DNA of 64,000 bases, from positions 3,534,001 through 3,598,000 of the forward strand of contig OY760934.1 of the NCBI GenBank assembly GCA_963664245.1, read 5' to 3'. The position numbers were made by a program, and so were the translations under genes. This document shows positions 1-8,241 of the stretch, one piece after another. The notes beneath the pieces were generated by a model. It had not been told where the DNA came from and did no database searches. It saw only the letters and a list, made by a program, of their open reading frames with translations. This DNA is from GCA-2711565 sp963664245. GTDB lineage: Bacteria > Bacteroidota > Bacteroidia > Bacteroidales > GCA-2711565. Position 1 is the first letter of the stretch; every line of letters begins with the position of its first letter.

Positions 1-206
1 CCTCGACGGTTGGTTTTTCCTGGGGATTTGGATTTAAAATCTCGAAGTTTCAGTTTAATTTTTCCCGTTCAACCTATCATCTAATCGGTTCGCCTAATTA
101 TATAAGCATCACAACCAATCTTGACAAACTTTTCTGATGATTTGAATTGGCTGCAAAACTTATTTTAGTAATTTTATATCAATTAGTGTTCCCAAAGTTT
201 TTTTGA

Positions 207-1028
207 ATGAGATACATTTTAGTTTTTTTAGCCCTTTTATTTTTTCAATGTAGTACATGGTCTCAAACATCAAAAAATCACTATAAAGGGATAAATGATT
301 TATTGCTAAAACATTGTTTGAGTAAAGAGGTCGAAATAGTTGAGATTGATGATTTGGATTTAGAAACAAATGATAGTATAAAGAAACCTTTGGTTGATGA
401 ACTTTCTGATTATAGGCATTTTGGGCATTTAGTAGAAAATTATGATTTTTTTAAGGAAAGTTTTAAAACAATTGATTTAAATAATGATGGTAAGCTTGAT
501 ATTTTTTACTCTGGTTATTTAGGTGGCGCATCGGATTCTTATTCTTGTATTTTTATAAATGAAGATGGAATGTTTGATTTGGTGTTTGAAGGAGAAATTG
601 GTTCGCGTTTTCTTTATGCTATAAAAAACAAAAATAACACAATTGATTTGGTCTATTTTTATTTGGGGCCATTTGCTCCAATACCTCAACTGATGAGGCT
701 TGATTTGATCAAAGTTGAAAACGGGATAGAAAATATTACTACTGTTGCGAATTTTATGACTGATATTGAATCTCCCAATGAATTTTTTAAAGAACCGATA
801 TCATTCAAAGTTTTAAATCCCAAATATTATTTAAGAAGTTCTCCGAGGATTGAGAATCAGGATATAGGATATGGTTATAAAGGAAATATTGTGAAAGAAT
901 ATTCGCAAGGGACAAAAGGAATTGCTTTTGCAAAGGAAGTTGACGAAACCGGGAGGATATGGTGGTTTGTTTTCTTGGATGATAAGTATTCTGGATGGAT
1001 GAGTAGTAGGTTTTTAGAAGAACTGTAA
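207..1028 (+). CDS. exported protein with EF-hand-like loop and C-terminal SH3-like domain
   Basis: This 273-residue protein opens with a hydrophobic signal segment (about residues 3-19), so it is probably exported. A cysteine at 15 lies in the sequence LFFQC, a poor lipobox, so a lipid anchor is uncertain. Residues around 90-100 read DLNNDGKLD, a calcium-loop motif seen in FG-GAP/VCBS repeats. The last 75 residues (YYLRSSP... WWFVFLDDKYSGWMSSRFL) resemble a bacterial SH3 domain, which in exported proteins often binds peptidoglycan. Function is not known. The gene is clearly more AT-rich than ispH downstream. It ends 47 bp before ispH on the same strand and has no obvious promoter box upstream. 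Confidence 0.75.
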   Translation: MRYILVFLALLFFQCSTWSQTSKNHYKGINDLLLKHCLSKEVEIVEIDDLDLETNDSIKKPLVDELSDYRHFGHLVENYDFFKESFKTIDLNNDGKLDIFYSGYLGGASDSYSCIFINEDGMFDLVFEGEIGSRFLYAIKNKNNTIDLVYFYLGPFAPIPQLMRLDLIKVENGIENITTVANFMTDIESPNEFFKEPISFKVLNPKYYLRSSPRIENQDIGYGYKGNIVKEYSQGTKGIAFAKEVDETGRIWWFVFLDDKYSGWMSSRFLEEL

Positions 1029-1075
1029 AATTTCGGCATAGGATTTATGTGCTGAAAAATTAGAGGATAACGAGC

Positions 1076-1942
1076 ATGAAAATACGAATTGACCCATACG
1101 CCGGATTTTGTTCGGGAGTGATCCGTGCCATTCGAATGGCCGAGAAAGAACTGGATGAACATGGCCATTTATATTGTTTGGGCGATATTGTCCACAACGA
1201 GGCCGAGGTCCAACGCCTGCTTTCGAAGGGGCTGGAGGTGATTGATCTTGAAAGGTTCAAGCAGCTAAACGAAGAACGGGTGTTGATCCGTGCGCATGGC
1301 GAACCACCTTCTACTTTTGAAATTGCTGCCGAAAACAACTTGTATCTGGTGGATGCCAGTTGCAAGGTGGTGATCCGCTTGCAGGATAAAATTGAGAAAG
1401 TGTACAACGAAATAAAAGATTCGGGCGGGCAGGTGTTGATTTTTGGAAAAGCAAAACACCCCGAAGTGATCGGCTTAAACGGGCATACCAACAACAACGC
1501 TATCGTTATTGAAACCATCGACGATTTGGAAAAGGTTAATTTTGACAAGCCTATTCGCTTGTTTTCTCAAACCACCAAAAGCGTGAAAGGCTTTCGGGAT
1601 TTGCTTAAAGAAATTACCAGCCGCCTGAAAGAAGGAGCCGATTTCCGCTTTGAAGAAACGATTTGCAAGCAGGTTTCGGGTCGAGAGCTAAGCATTGCCC
1701 AATTTGCCGAATCGAATGATGTAAATGTTTTTGTAGGAGGGGAGAAAAGTTCGAACGCAAAATATTTATTTGGGATTTGTGAAAAAAGCAACCCGAGGTC
1801 CTATTTTATTACCGATAAATCGGAACTCGAACCGGCATGGTTTGACGGAGCCCGGATGATTGGTATTACCGGGGCCACCTCAACGCCGCGTTGGCAAATG
1901 GAAGAAGTGAAGAACCGTTTAGAGCAGGCATTATGTATTTAA
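1076..1942 (+). CDS. ispH: 4-hydroxy-3-methylbut-2-enyl diphosphate reductase
   Basis: IspH is the last enzyme of the MEP pathway. It reduces HMBPP to IPP and DMAPP with a [4Fe-4S] cluster in the cytosol. The three cluster cysteines are at C12 (GFCSG), C96 (DASCK) and C197 (ETICKQV), the same spacing as in E. coli. Other family landmarks are H40 (IVHN), RAHGEPP near 72-78, KHPE near 127-130 with the catalytic-type Glu, and the Bacteroidota ending GATSTPRWQMEEV. The length of 288 residues is normal. One oddity is that the residue after C96 is Lys where most family members have Pro (TCP). It overlaps recF by 10 bp, so the two are probably co-translated. Confidence 0.95.
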   Translation: MKIRIDPYAGFCSGVIRAIRMAEKELDEHGHLYCLGDIVHNEAEVQRLLSKGLEVIDLERFKQLNEERVLIRAHGEPPSTFEIAAENNLYLVDASCKVVIRLQDKIEKVYNEIKDSGGQVLIFGKAKHPEVIGLNGHTNNNAIVIETIDDLEKVNFDKPIRLFSQTTKSVKGFRDLLKEITSRLKEGADFRFEETICKQVSGRELSIAQFAESNDVNVFVGGEKSSNAKYLFGICEKSNPRSYFITDKSELEPAWFDGARMIGITGATSTPRWQMEEVKNRLEQALCI

Positions 1943-3045
1943 AGAAATTGATACTGAGTAATTTTAAAAATTGTAAGGAAGCGGATTTACAGCTTTCGCC
2001 CAAGATTAATTGTTTTGTGGGGAATAACGGGGTAGGGAAGACTAATATCCTGGATGCAATTTATTACCTTTCTTTTTGCAAAAGTTATTTTAATTCCATT
2101 GACATGCAAAATATTTTGCACGAGGAAGGTTTCTTTGCCATCCATGGAGCTTACCAAAAAAATGGGGGGAGCGAAGATTTGCTTTCCTGCATTCAAAAAC
2201 GGGGGGCGAAAAAGCAATTTAAAAAAAATAAAAAAGATTACGAACGTTTGGCCGACCACATTGGGCAGTTCCCTTTGGTGATGATTTCGCCTTATGACCG
2301 TGATTTGATAAACGACGGAAGCGATCTCCGCCGGAAATATATTGATGGCGTAATTTCACAGTTTGATCACCTGTACCTCGATGATTTGCTGAATTACAAT
2401 AAAGCCCTGCAACAACGAAACGCACTTTTGAAAAGGTTTGCCGAAACCCGCAATTTCGAAGGGCCTTCGCTCGAAATTTGGGACGATCAATTGATTTCGT
2501 TGGGAAAGAAAATTTATGAGAAACGGGAACGCTTCCTGGAAGATTTTGCCCCTATTTTTCAGCATTATTTTGAGTTTATTTCTGGGGGCAAGGAAGAAGT
2601 AAGCATTAAGTATGAATCGCAATTGCACCGTAACCAAATGGGCGAAATGTTGAAATCGGCCATCGGCCGCGACCGTGCGGTTCGTTATACCACCGTTGGG
2701 ATTCATAAGGATGACCTGGTATTCAACATTGGCGATCATCCTATTAAAAAATTTGGTTCGCAGGGGCAGCAAAAATCCTTCGTGATCGCCATTCGTCTGG
2801 CACAGTTCGATTACACAAAAAATATTAAGGATTTTAAGCCTGTGCTGCTTTTTGATGATATCTTTGATAAACTGGACGATATGCGGGTGGAGCAGATTAT
2901 TGCCCTGGTGAGCGATAATAATTTTGGGCAGGTGTTTATCACCGATACCCAGCGTCAGCGGATTGAAAAGATTTTTAACACGGTGCAAATCGACCATAAA
3001 ATATTTGAAGTGGATGCCGGTGTTGTCAGTATTAGCGAGGAATAA
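1933..3045 (+). CDS. recF: DNA replication and repair protein RecF
   Basis: RecF is an SMC-like ATPase that loads RecA at ssDNA gaps with RecO and RecR. Visible motifs are Walker A GNNGVGKT at residues 30-37, an ABC-type signature around GSQGQQKS, and Walker B VLLFDDIFDKLDD. The length of about 370 residues is normal. The start was placed at the ATG inside the end of ispH because the protein then begins MYLKKLILSNFKN, the usual RecF amino terminus. An in-frame ATG 42 bp upstream adds a non-conserved tail. recR, its partner, lies elsewhere in this window near 30 kb. Confidence 0.95.
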   Translation: MYLKKLILSNFKNCKEADLQLSPKINCFVGNNGVGKTNILDAIYYLSFCKSYFNSIDMQNILHEEGFFAIHGAYQKNGGSEDLLSCIQKRGAKKQFKKNKKDYERLADHIGQFPLVMISPYDRDLINDGSDLRRKYIDGVISQFDHLYLDDLLNYNKALQQRNALLKRFAETRNFEGPSLEIWDDQLISLGKKIYEKRERFLEDFAPIFQHYFEFISGGKEEVSIKYESQLHRNQMGEMLKSAIGRDRAVRYTTVGIHKDDLVFNIGDHPIKKFGSQGQQKSFVIAIRLAQFDYTKNIKDFKPVLLFDDIFDKLDDMRVEQIIALVSDNNFGQVFITDTQRQRIEKIFNTVQIDHKIFEVDAGVVSISEE

Positions 3046-3047
3046 AA

Positions 3048-3341
3048 ATGATAAAAAAATCAAACGAACAAACCTTAGGTGAAGCGATTCAGCAATTGAT
3101 TCATGAATACCGCATGGACGATAAATTGCGTGAGGTTGCCATTATTAATGCCTGGGAACCCGTGGTGGGGAAGATGATAGCCCAGCATACCTCTAAATTG
3201 TTTATTAAGAACCGCAAGCTGTACGTTAGAATTGATTCTTCGGTGATTGTTAACGAACTCAAATACGCCCGTAAAAAAATCATCCAGGCCCTTAACAAAC
3301 AAGCCGGGGAAGATGTAATTGAGGATGTTGTGTTTATTTAA
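3048..3341 (+). CDS. DUF721 (DciA-like) family protein
   Basis: This small 97-residue protein matches the DUF721 family, with GEAIQQLIHEYRMDDKL, then AWEPVVGKMIAQHTSKLFIKNRKLYVRI and a SSVIVNELKY turn. In other phyla the family includes DciA, the replicative helicase loader, and DUF721 genes often sit beside recF or gyrB. Here it follows recF by 2 bp, which supports a role in replication or repair, but the precise function in Bacteroidota is inferred. Its stop overlaps the stop of the convergent lipoprotein gene by 3 bp. Confidence 0.85.
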   Translation: MIKKSNEQTLGEAIQQLIHEYRMDDKLREVAIINAWEPVVGKMIAQHTSKLFIKNRKLYVRIDSSVIVNELKYARKKIIQALNKQAGEDVIEDVVFI

Positions 3342-4027
3342 AATTGGAATTCTGTAATTATAAAATGGTCATTGATTCTACGAAAATTCATTTTGAATAA
3401 ATCCAAATTCTGATCTGATAATATTCCCCCATATATTTGGTATCCATTCCTTATTGTAATTATACTAATAATTTTTGTATCGATATAACCTTTATCAAAT
3501 GTGTCATATGCATCATCGATTATTTTATTGAAATTTTTAGTTTTGTCGTTAAAAGCTGTGAGTTTAAGGCATTCGTCGTAATTCTTTTTGTAAGCATTTT
3601 CAATAAATAACTTTGAGAATTTTAGCAATACCTGGTAAGTGGAATCTAGGTTAGATAATGTTTCTTGATCAAAAGTATAGGATGAAGTTTTATCTTTTGT
3701 TACTAGTCCATTTTTTGTTTTTTTAACAATATTAATTTTTATAGGTTGCTTAGGATTTGAAATAGAGTCCTTAAATATTAGGTAAGCAACGTTTCTTGCC
3801 AATCCTTTTTTGTCTATTCCAAAATCAAATAATTTGCTATTTGTTAACGAGTATTCGATTTTATTTGAATCTTCAGGGTTTGTACTTATTGTATAATGGT
3901 ATGATGCAGTACAGACACAAATTTTTGAAAGTTCTTCCAAAGTTTTGTTCTTTTCAGTTTTACAAGAGAAGAATAAAGTAATAAACGAAATTATAAGAAT
4001 AGAAAAAAAAGTTTTTTTTAAAAACAT
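3338..4027 (-). CDS. lipoprotein of unknown function
   Basis: This 229-residue protein has a strong hydrophobic signal segment ending in LFFSCKTEKN, a workable lipobox with the lipidated Cys near residue 22. I recognise no domain in the mature part. It has a charged middle and the C-terminal stretch FRRINDHFIITEFQF. The gene lies 5 bp downstream of the FAH-family gene on the same strand, so it may share its transcript. Base composition is markedly AT-rich compared with recF and the FAH gene on either side, which may mean recent acquisition or weak selection. Its last codons overlap the end of the DUF721 gene. Confidence 0.75.
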   Translation of the reverse strand: MFLKKTFFSILIISFITLFFSCKTEKNKTLEELSKICVCTASYHYTISTNPEDSNKIEYSLTNSKLFDFGIDKKGLARNVAYLIFKDSISNPKQPIKINIVKKTKNGLVTKDKTSSYTFDQETLSNLDSTYQVLLKFSKLFIENAYKKNYDECLKLTAFNDKTKNFNKIIDDAYDTFDKGYIDTKIISIITIRNGYQIYGGILSDQNLDLFKMNFRRINDHFIITEFQF

Positions 4028-4032
4028 ATTTT

Positions 4033-4644
4033 TTATTTGATGTTCAAATCCAATAATTTCTTCCCCTCAATAAAAGCTTCAAAATGATCGCCGATTTTAA
4101 TTGGGCTAACGCCTTCAGGGGTTCCGGTAAAGATTAGGTCTCCAATTTTCAGGGTTACGAATTGAGAAACGTAGGCAATGATTTTGTCAATGGAGAAGAT
4201 CATGTTTTTGGTGTTCCCGATCTGGCGGTCTTCTCCGTTAACCTTTAGCGAAAAATTCAGATTGTTCAGGTTTTCGTATTTTGTTTTATCAACGAAATTT
4301 CCCAGGGGAGCAGCACCGTCAAAAGCTTTGGCTATTTCCCAGGGAAGCCCCTTCTTTTTGTGTTCGCTTTGCAGGTCGCGGGCGGTTAAGTCAATGCCAA
4401 TGCCGACTTCGTCGTAATAAGTATGGGCAAACTTTTCCTGGATGTGTTTGCCGACTTTGTTGATTTTTACAACAATTTCCGTTTCGTAATGAATATCATT
4501 GGAAAACTCGGGGTAGAAAAATGGCATGTTTTTTTGCAACAATGCCGTTTCGGGTTTCATAAAAAAAATAGGTTTTTCCGGTAAAGGATTGTTGAGTTCT
4601 TTGGCGTGTTCAACATAATTTCGTCCGATACAAATAATTTTCAT
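4033..4644 (-). CDS. fumarylacetoacetate hydrolase (FAH) family protein
   Basis: This 203-residue single-domain member of the FAH superfamily covers metal-dependent hydrolases, decarboxylases and isomerases of beta-dicarbonyl compounds (acylpyruvase or oxaloacetate tautomerase/decarboxylase types). Seen motifs are the opening MKIICIGRNY, the FMKP segment, HYETEIVVKI with metal-binding Glu residues, GIDLTARDLQ, KAFDGAAPLG and the closing LIFTGTPEGVSPI. The start was set at this Met because homologues begin at this point. An upstream ATG adds 18 residues of low-complexity sequence. The substrate cannot be told from sequence. It is likely co-transcribed with the lipoprotein gene 5 bp downstream. 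Confidence 0.88.
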   Translation of the reverse strand: MKIICIGRNYVEHAKELNNPLPEKPIFFMKPETALLQKNMPFFYPEFSNDIHYETEIVVKINKVGKHIQEKFAHTYYDEVGIGIDLTARDLQSEHKKKGLPWEIAKAFDGAAPLGNFVDKTKYENLNNLNFSLKVNGEDRQIGNTKNMIFSIDKIIAYVSQFVTLKIGDLIFTGTPEGVSPIKIGDHFEAFIEGKKLLDLNIK

Positions 4645-4719
4645 GGTGCTTGATACTCGATTCTTGATGTTAGATATTTGATGTTTTTTAACTCCCAACT
4701 TTGAACTTTAAACTCCGAA
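4645..4719. repeat. AT-rich spacer made of degenerate short repeats
   Basis: The 75-bp gap between the exonuclease and FAH genes is built from look-alike units: TTGATACTCGATTCTTGATG, then AACTTTGAACTTTAAACT and CCGAACT. Such runs are common debris between Bacteroidota genes and probably arose by slippage or small-unit duplication. No gene is seen. Confidence 0.45.
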
Positions 4720-5550
4720 CTAGTTAAAATTAATACTTCCTTGTCCTTTGTTAAAACCCCGTAATTTAAGGGCGGTAATAACTTTTTTTGTTGTTAGCGG
4801 GAACTCGCTTTTCATCATCCAGTCGTAATACGAGGGTTCTCTGGTAAAAATCTCATCCACGGTTTTTCCTTTGTGTTTCCCGAAATTGAAAACTTCCTGT
4901 TTTTTTTCATTGTAGATAATGTGTCCGGCCAAGTCTACGTTTCTGATTTGGTACGAGAAATCATGCAGTGCCTGAACGTCATTTTTTACCGGCACCGAAA
5001 CTTTTCCGGAGCGATCCTTAAACTCGGTGTTTTCGTACATGTCGAGTTGTGCTTTCATGATTTCGTACGTGGCAACGGTGTCGGCTTCTGCCGAGTGGGC
5101 ATCGATGAGTTCTTTACCGCAATAAAATTTATAAGCGGCACTCAGGGTTCGTTGCTCCATTTTATGGAAAATATTTTGCACGTCCACAAATCGGCGGCCT
5201 TTTAAATCGAAATTAATATCGTTTCGTAAAAATTCTTCCACCAAAAACGGGATGTCGAACTTGATGGCATTATAGCCGGCCAGGTCACAATCTTTTAAAA
5301 ACTGGTTCAGTTCATTTCCCAGTTCGGCAAAGCTTGGGCAGTCTTTCACATCCTCGTCGGAAATGCCGTGAATAGCTGTTGTTTCCGGAGGAATTGGCCT
5401 TCCGGGGTTAATCCGTTTGGTTAATATTTTGGTTGAACCGTCAACGTTTGCACGTAAAATACTGATTTCAACGATGCGGTCTGCTGAAATACTTAGTCCG
5501 GTTGTTTCGAGATCAAAAAAAGCGAGTGGGCGGTTTAATTTTAATTCCAT
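4720..5550 (-). CDS. DnaQ-like 3'-5' exonuclease with ExoX-type C-terminal domain
   Basis: This is a DEDDh-family exonuclease of 276 residues. The ExoI motif is FFDLETTG at residues 11-18 (acidic D13, E15), ExoII falls near GYNAIKFDIPFL, and ExoIII is HSAEADT, giving the His and Asp of a DEDDh site. The C-terminal part (FNFGKHKGKTVDEI... YYDWMM) matches the small DUF3820-like domain found in exodeoxyribonuclease X. It probably trims DNA 3' ends in repair or proofreads. It is not the polymerase III epsilon fused to PolC. A Bacteroidota -7 box lies 33 bp upstream inside a perfect 11-bp inverted repeat. Confidence 0.88.
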   Translation of the reverse strand: MELKLNRPLAFFDLETTGLSISADRIVEISILRANVDGSTKILTKRINPGRPIPPETTAIHGISDEDVKDCPSFAELGNELNQFLKDCDLAGYNAIKFDIPFLVEEFLRNDINFDLKGRRFVDVQNIFHKMEQRTLSAAYKFYCGKELIDAHSAEADTVATYEIMKAQLDMYENTEFKDRSGKVSVPVKNDVQALHDFSYQIRNVDLAGHIIYNEKKQEVFNFGKHKGKTVDEIFTREPSYYDWMMKSEFPLTTKKVITALKLRGFNKGQGSINFN

Positions 5551-5561
5551 TATAAAAGTTT

Positions 5562-5609
5562 TAATTGAGGCTAATTATAGCACAAATGTACAAAAATCAG
5601 CCTCAATTA
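5562..5609. repeat. 11-bp perfect inverted repeat around the exonuclease promoter
   Basis: TAATTGAGGCT (5562-5572) is the exact reverse complement of AGCCTCAATTA (5599-5609), with 26 bp between. The candidate -7 box of the minus-strand exonuclease gene sits in the spacer. The stem is not followed by a clear T-run on the minus strand, so an operator or mRNA structure is as likely as a terminator for the E2 gene. Confidence 0.6.
5583..5590 (-). promoter_or_regulatory. candidate -7 box of the exonuclease gene
   Basis: The minus strand reads TACATTTG, an exact match to the Bacteroidota -7 consensus TAnnTTTG, 33 bp before the ATG. No good TTTG -33 box is seen at the usual distance. Confidence 0.5.
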
Positions 5610-5615
5610 CGGGTA

Positions 5616-6914
5616 TTAAATCTCCTGATTTGGATCAAATTTTTCGAGAATTTCTTTCATACGTTTCAGGTACATGCCTCCCAGGGCTCCGTCAACAATG
5701 CGGTGGTCGTACGCCAGCGAAAGAATCATGATGTGGCGGATGCCAATCATATCGCCTTGTTCGGTTTCAATGACCACGGGTTTTTTGCGGATGGCTCCCA
5801 CAGCCAGAATAGCTACCTGCGGCTGGTTGATGATAGGTGTGCCGGTCAAACTGTCGAAACTTCCAAAGTTGGTGATGGTAAAGGTTCCCCCTGAAATTTC
5901 ATCGGGTTGTAGTTTATTTGAACGGGCACGGTTTGCTAAATCGTTTACGTTTTTGGTTAAGCCGATCAGGCTTTTTTGGTCGGCATTTTTTATGACTGGA
6001 ACAATGAGATTCCCACTCGGAAGAGCCGTAGCCATTCCAATGTTGATGTCTTTACGGTAAATGATTTTTGTGCCATCAACCGAGGCATTTACGCCCGGGT
6101 AATCTTTGATGGCTTTGGCTGCCGCCTCAAAGAAAATGGGGGTGTAAGTAATTTTTTCGCCTTCGCGTTTCAGGAATTTGTCTTTTACTTTATTGCGCCA
6201 GTTTACAATATTGGTAACATCCACATCGATAAACGAAGTAACGTGTGGCGAAACCTGTTTAGACATCACCATGTGGTCAGCAATGAGCTTACGCATGCGA
6301 TCCATCTCCACGATTTGGTCGCCGGCTCCGGTAGTTATCGGAGGTGCTTCTATTTTTTGAATTTGCGTTGGAACCGAAGTTTGGGCGGTTTTTTGTTCCG
6401 GTGCGCTGCTACGGTTTTCAAGGTAAGCCAGGATGTCTGATTTTGTTACCCTGCCGTCTTTTCCGCTTCCTTTGATAGTATCTAATTCCGGCAAAGAAAC
6501 ATTCTCTTTTTTTGCAATGTTTTTTACCAGTGGAGAATAGAAACGATCAGAAGCATATTCGGTATCATTGCTTGTTTCCTGAACCGTTTCTTGTGGAACA
6601 GGTGCATCCGCTTCTTCTTTTTGCGGAGCAGCAGCCGGTTTTTCAGCAGGGGGTTGTTCATCGCTTGCGTCGCCTTCGGTTTCAATGTGAGCAATTACTT
6701 TCCCTACTTCAACAACGTCGCCTTCCTGGAATAATATTTTTGAGAGTGTTCCTTCAACCGGCGAAGGAATTTCAGAATCTACTTTATCGGTTGCGATCTC
6801 AACAATGGCATCATCCTCTTCAATTTGGTCGCCTTCTGCTTTGAGCCATTTAGTGATGGTCGCTTCTATAATGCTTTCGCCCAGTTTGGGCATAACAATT
6901 TCAAATTTAGCCAT
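5616..6914 (-). CDS. 2-oxo acid dehydrogenase dihydrolipoyl acyltransferase (E2)
   Basis: This E2 subunit (432 residues) transfers acyl groups from the E1 product to CoA. Domains in order are one lipoyl domain (1-77) with the lipoyl lysine K44 in ATDKVDSE, an Ala/Pro/Glu-rich linker, an E3/E1-binding domain (about 125-165, ending GKDGRVTKSDILAYL), and the catalytic domain with TNFGSFDSLTGTPIINQPQ and the active-site DHRIVDG (His and Asp near 404 and 408). One lipoyl domain and overall similarity suggest a branched-chain or pyruvate type, but E1 and E3 genes are not adjacent, so the substrate is open. Confidence 0.93.
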   Translation of the reverse strand: MAKFEIVMPKLGESIIEATITKWLKAEGDQIEEDDAIVEIATDKVDSEIPSPVEGTLSKILFQEGDVVEVGKVIAHIETEGDASDEQPPAEKPAAAPQKEEADAPVPQETVQETSNDTEYASDRFYSPLVKNIAKKENVSLPELDTIKGSGKDGRVTKSDILAYLENRSSAPEQKTAQTSVPTQIQKIEAPPITTGAGDQIVEMDRMRKLIADHMVMSKQVSPHVTSFIDVDVTNIVNWRNKVKDKFLKREGEKITYTPIFFEAAAKAIKDYPGVNASVDGTKIIYRKDINIGMATALPSGNLIVPVIKNADQKSLIGLTKNVNDLANRARSNKLQPDEISGGTFTITNFGSFDSLTGTPIINQPQVAILAVGAIRKKPVVIETEQGDMIGIRHIMILSLAYDHRIVDGALGGMYLKRMKEILEKFDPNQEI

Positions 6915-6959
6915 TATATAAATTTTTTATGTGTCTTATTGTTGATATGATCTTTTATG

Positions 6960-6967
6960 CAAAGATA
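6960..6967 (-). promoter_or_regulatory. candidate -7 box of the E2 gene
   Basis: The minus strand reads TATCTTTG, matching TAnnTTTG, about 46 bp before the E2 start codon. The -33 region is poor (no TTTG at 19 nt). Confidence 0.5.
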
Positions 6968-7034
6968 ATAAAAATATTCAATCTGGAATGATTCTAAATA
7001 AAAATAAGATACGAATAAATGGAACCGGTTCTTT

Positions 7035-8189
7035 TTAAAAACCTAATTGAAGGCCCATATAGCCAATTAGTAATCCTACGAGTAAATTTATCAGTTTTAC
7101 GATGATAAATGATTTTTTAGATTCTGCCAACAGGGGTAAAGCTCCGTGCCCGTCCTGTACAATTGAATTGGCAATTAATATACTGATCGGAATACTTCCC
7201 TGGGCGAATAATAAAACGAAAATATAATGTGGCCCCGATTCGGGAATAATACCGATTAAAACGGCGATTAATAAAATGGTTAACATGTTTTGTTCCATCC
7301 AGTGGCTGATGTCGAGATGATTTGTCAGCAGTTGGATGACAATGAGGGCTCCCAGAGTCCATAAAAATATTTTCAGGAAGTGTTTTTTGATGATGTGTCC
7401 CCATAGGTGTTCTTCCAAAAAGTGATCGTTTACGGTAGATATAATAAACAGGGCGATCAAAGAAACGACCAAGAAAGTTGTTGAAATCCAGTTCCAATCG
7501 CCATGATGTTCGTGTTCTGCATGAGCATCTGAGGTAGCCGGACTATGGTCGTGAGAATCATCAGCAATGCTGTGGTCGTGTTGAGCGTGATCGTGGTTCA
7601 TTTCTATTTGTTCGGTAGGAATAATGTTGTGACTGTGTGTAAACTGTCCGGTCACCAATCCGAATAAAAATAAAAGAATCCCGACAATCAAAATAGCCCG
7701 CTGAAAACTAATGCGTTTAAATTGTTTAACAATGCCTTTGGGATCAAAGCAAATGCAGTTGGTTTCTCCTTCGTGAAGCCTGAGGTGGTTTTCGGGCAGT
7801 TTCATCAGGGTTTTATTTCCCATAAATGCATATAGAATAAATCCGGTTACAATGGCCACTCCTGTTATAATTGCAAATAGAATTAGGGCTGAATCCGGGA
7901 TCACGCTTAACATGATAAAAGCTTCGTCGCCGGCAGTTGCAATCATTACTGTTACCAAAGCTGCAAAGCTAAATATCTTATGAGAGTATAACGAAACAGC
8001 CGTATAGGTTCCTAAACAGCCTGGGATTACCCCCAACACAGCCGCTAAAATAATTTGCAACCAGCCTTTTTTTTGTAGCGGGCTGATCCAGCTGCCCCGG
8101 GTTTGCACGTTTATGTATTCTATAATGAGCATCATAACCAGTACAAAAGCCGTGATCATGATAGTGTGTCGTAATATTTCTATAATCAT
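7035..8189 (-). CDS. putative 10-TM heavy-metal exporter (ArsP_2-like)
   Basis: This 384-residue integral membrane protein has about ten hydrophobic segments in two halves. Between them (about residues 205-245) lies a His/Asp-rich loop with repeated HDH and HEHH motifs that could bind metal. Conserved-looking motifs are GVIPGCLGTYTAVSLY and AGDEAF in the first half and IGIIPESGPHYIF and NSIVQDGHGALPLLAES in the second, a pattern known from the putative 10TM heavy-metal exporter family (Pfam ArsP_2, sometimes annotated as a manganese transporter). The substrate is unproven. It is divergent from the Rrf2 regulator with 124 bp between starts, so both could be controlled from the same region. Confidence 0.75.
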   Translation of the reverse strand: MIIEILRHTIMITAFVLVMMLIIEYINVQTRGSWISPLQKKGWLQIILAAVLGVIPGCLGTYTAVSLYSHKIFSFAALVTVMIATAGDEAFIMLSVIPDSALILFAIITGVAIVTGFILYAFMGNKTLMKLPENHLRLHEGETNCICFDPKGIVKQFKRISFQRAILIVGILLFLFGLVTGQFTHSHNIIPTEQIEMNHDHAQHDHSIADDSHDHSPATSDAHAEHEHHGDWNWISTTFLVVSLIALFIISTVNDHFLEEHLWGHIIKKHFLKIFLWTLGALIVIQLLTNHLDISHWMEQNMLTILLIAVLIGIIPESGPHYIFVLLFAQGSIPISILIANSIVQDGHGALPLLAESKKSFIIVKLINLLVGLLIGYMGLQLGF

Positions 8190-8241
8190 TGGGATGAGCT
8201 TATTTTGATTAAGTAAAAATAAGCTTTTTTTATTTATAAAA

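Noticed and set aside
1..206. Upstream gene end or RNA gene at the window edge
   Set aside because: No reading frame, tRNA-like fold or terminator could be supported in this AT-rich stretch.
2356..3063. Long open frame opposite recF (235 codons)
   Set aside because: It is the antisense shadow of a well-conserved gene. It has no family signature and its composition follows recF codon bias.
5976..6440. Open frame of 154 codons opposite the E2 gene
   Set aside because: Shadow of the E2 coding sequence with no recognisable domain.
7022..7031. GAACCGGTTC palindrome between the E2 gene and the metal-exporter gene
   Set aside because: Perfect but only 10 bp, downstream of the exporter gene and not tied to a promoter box; it could be chance.
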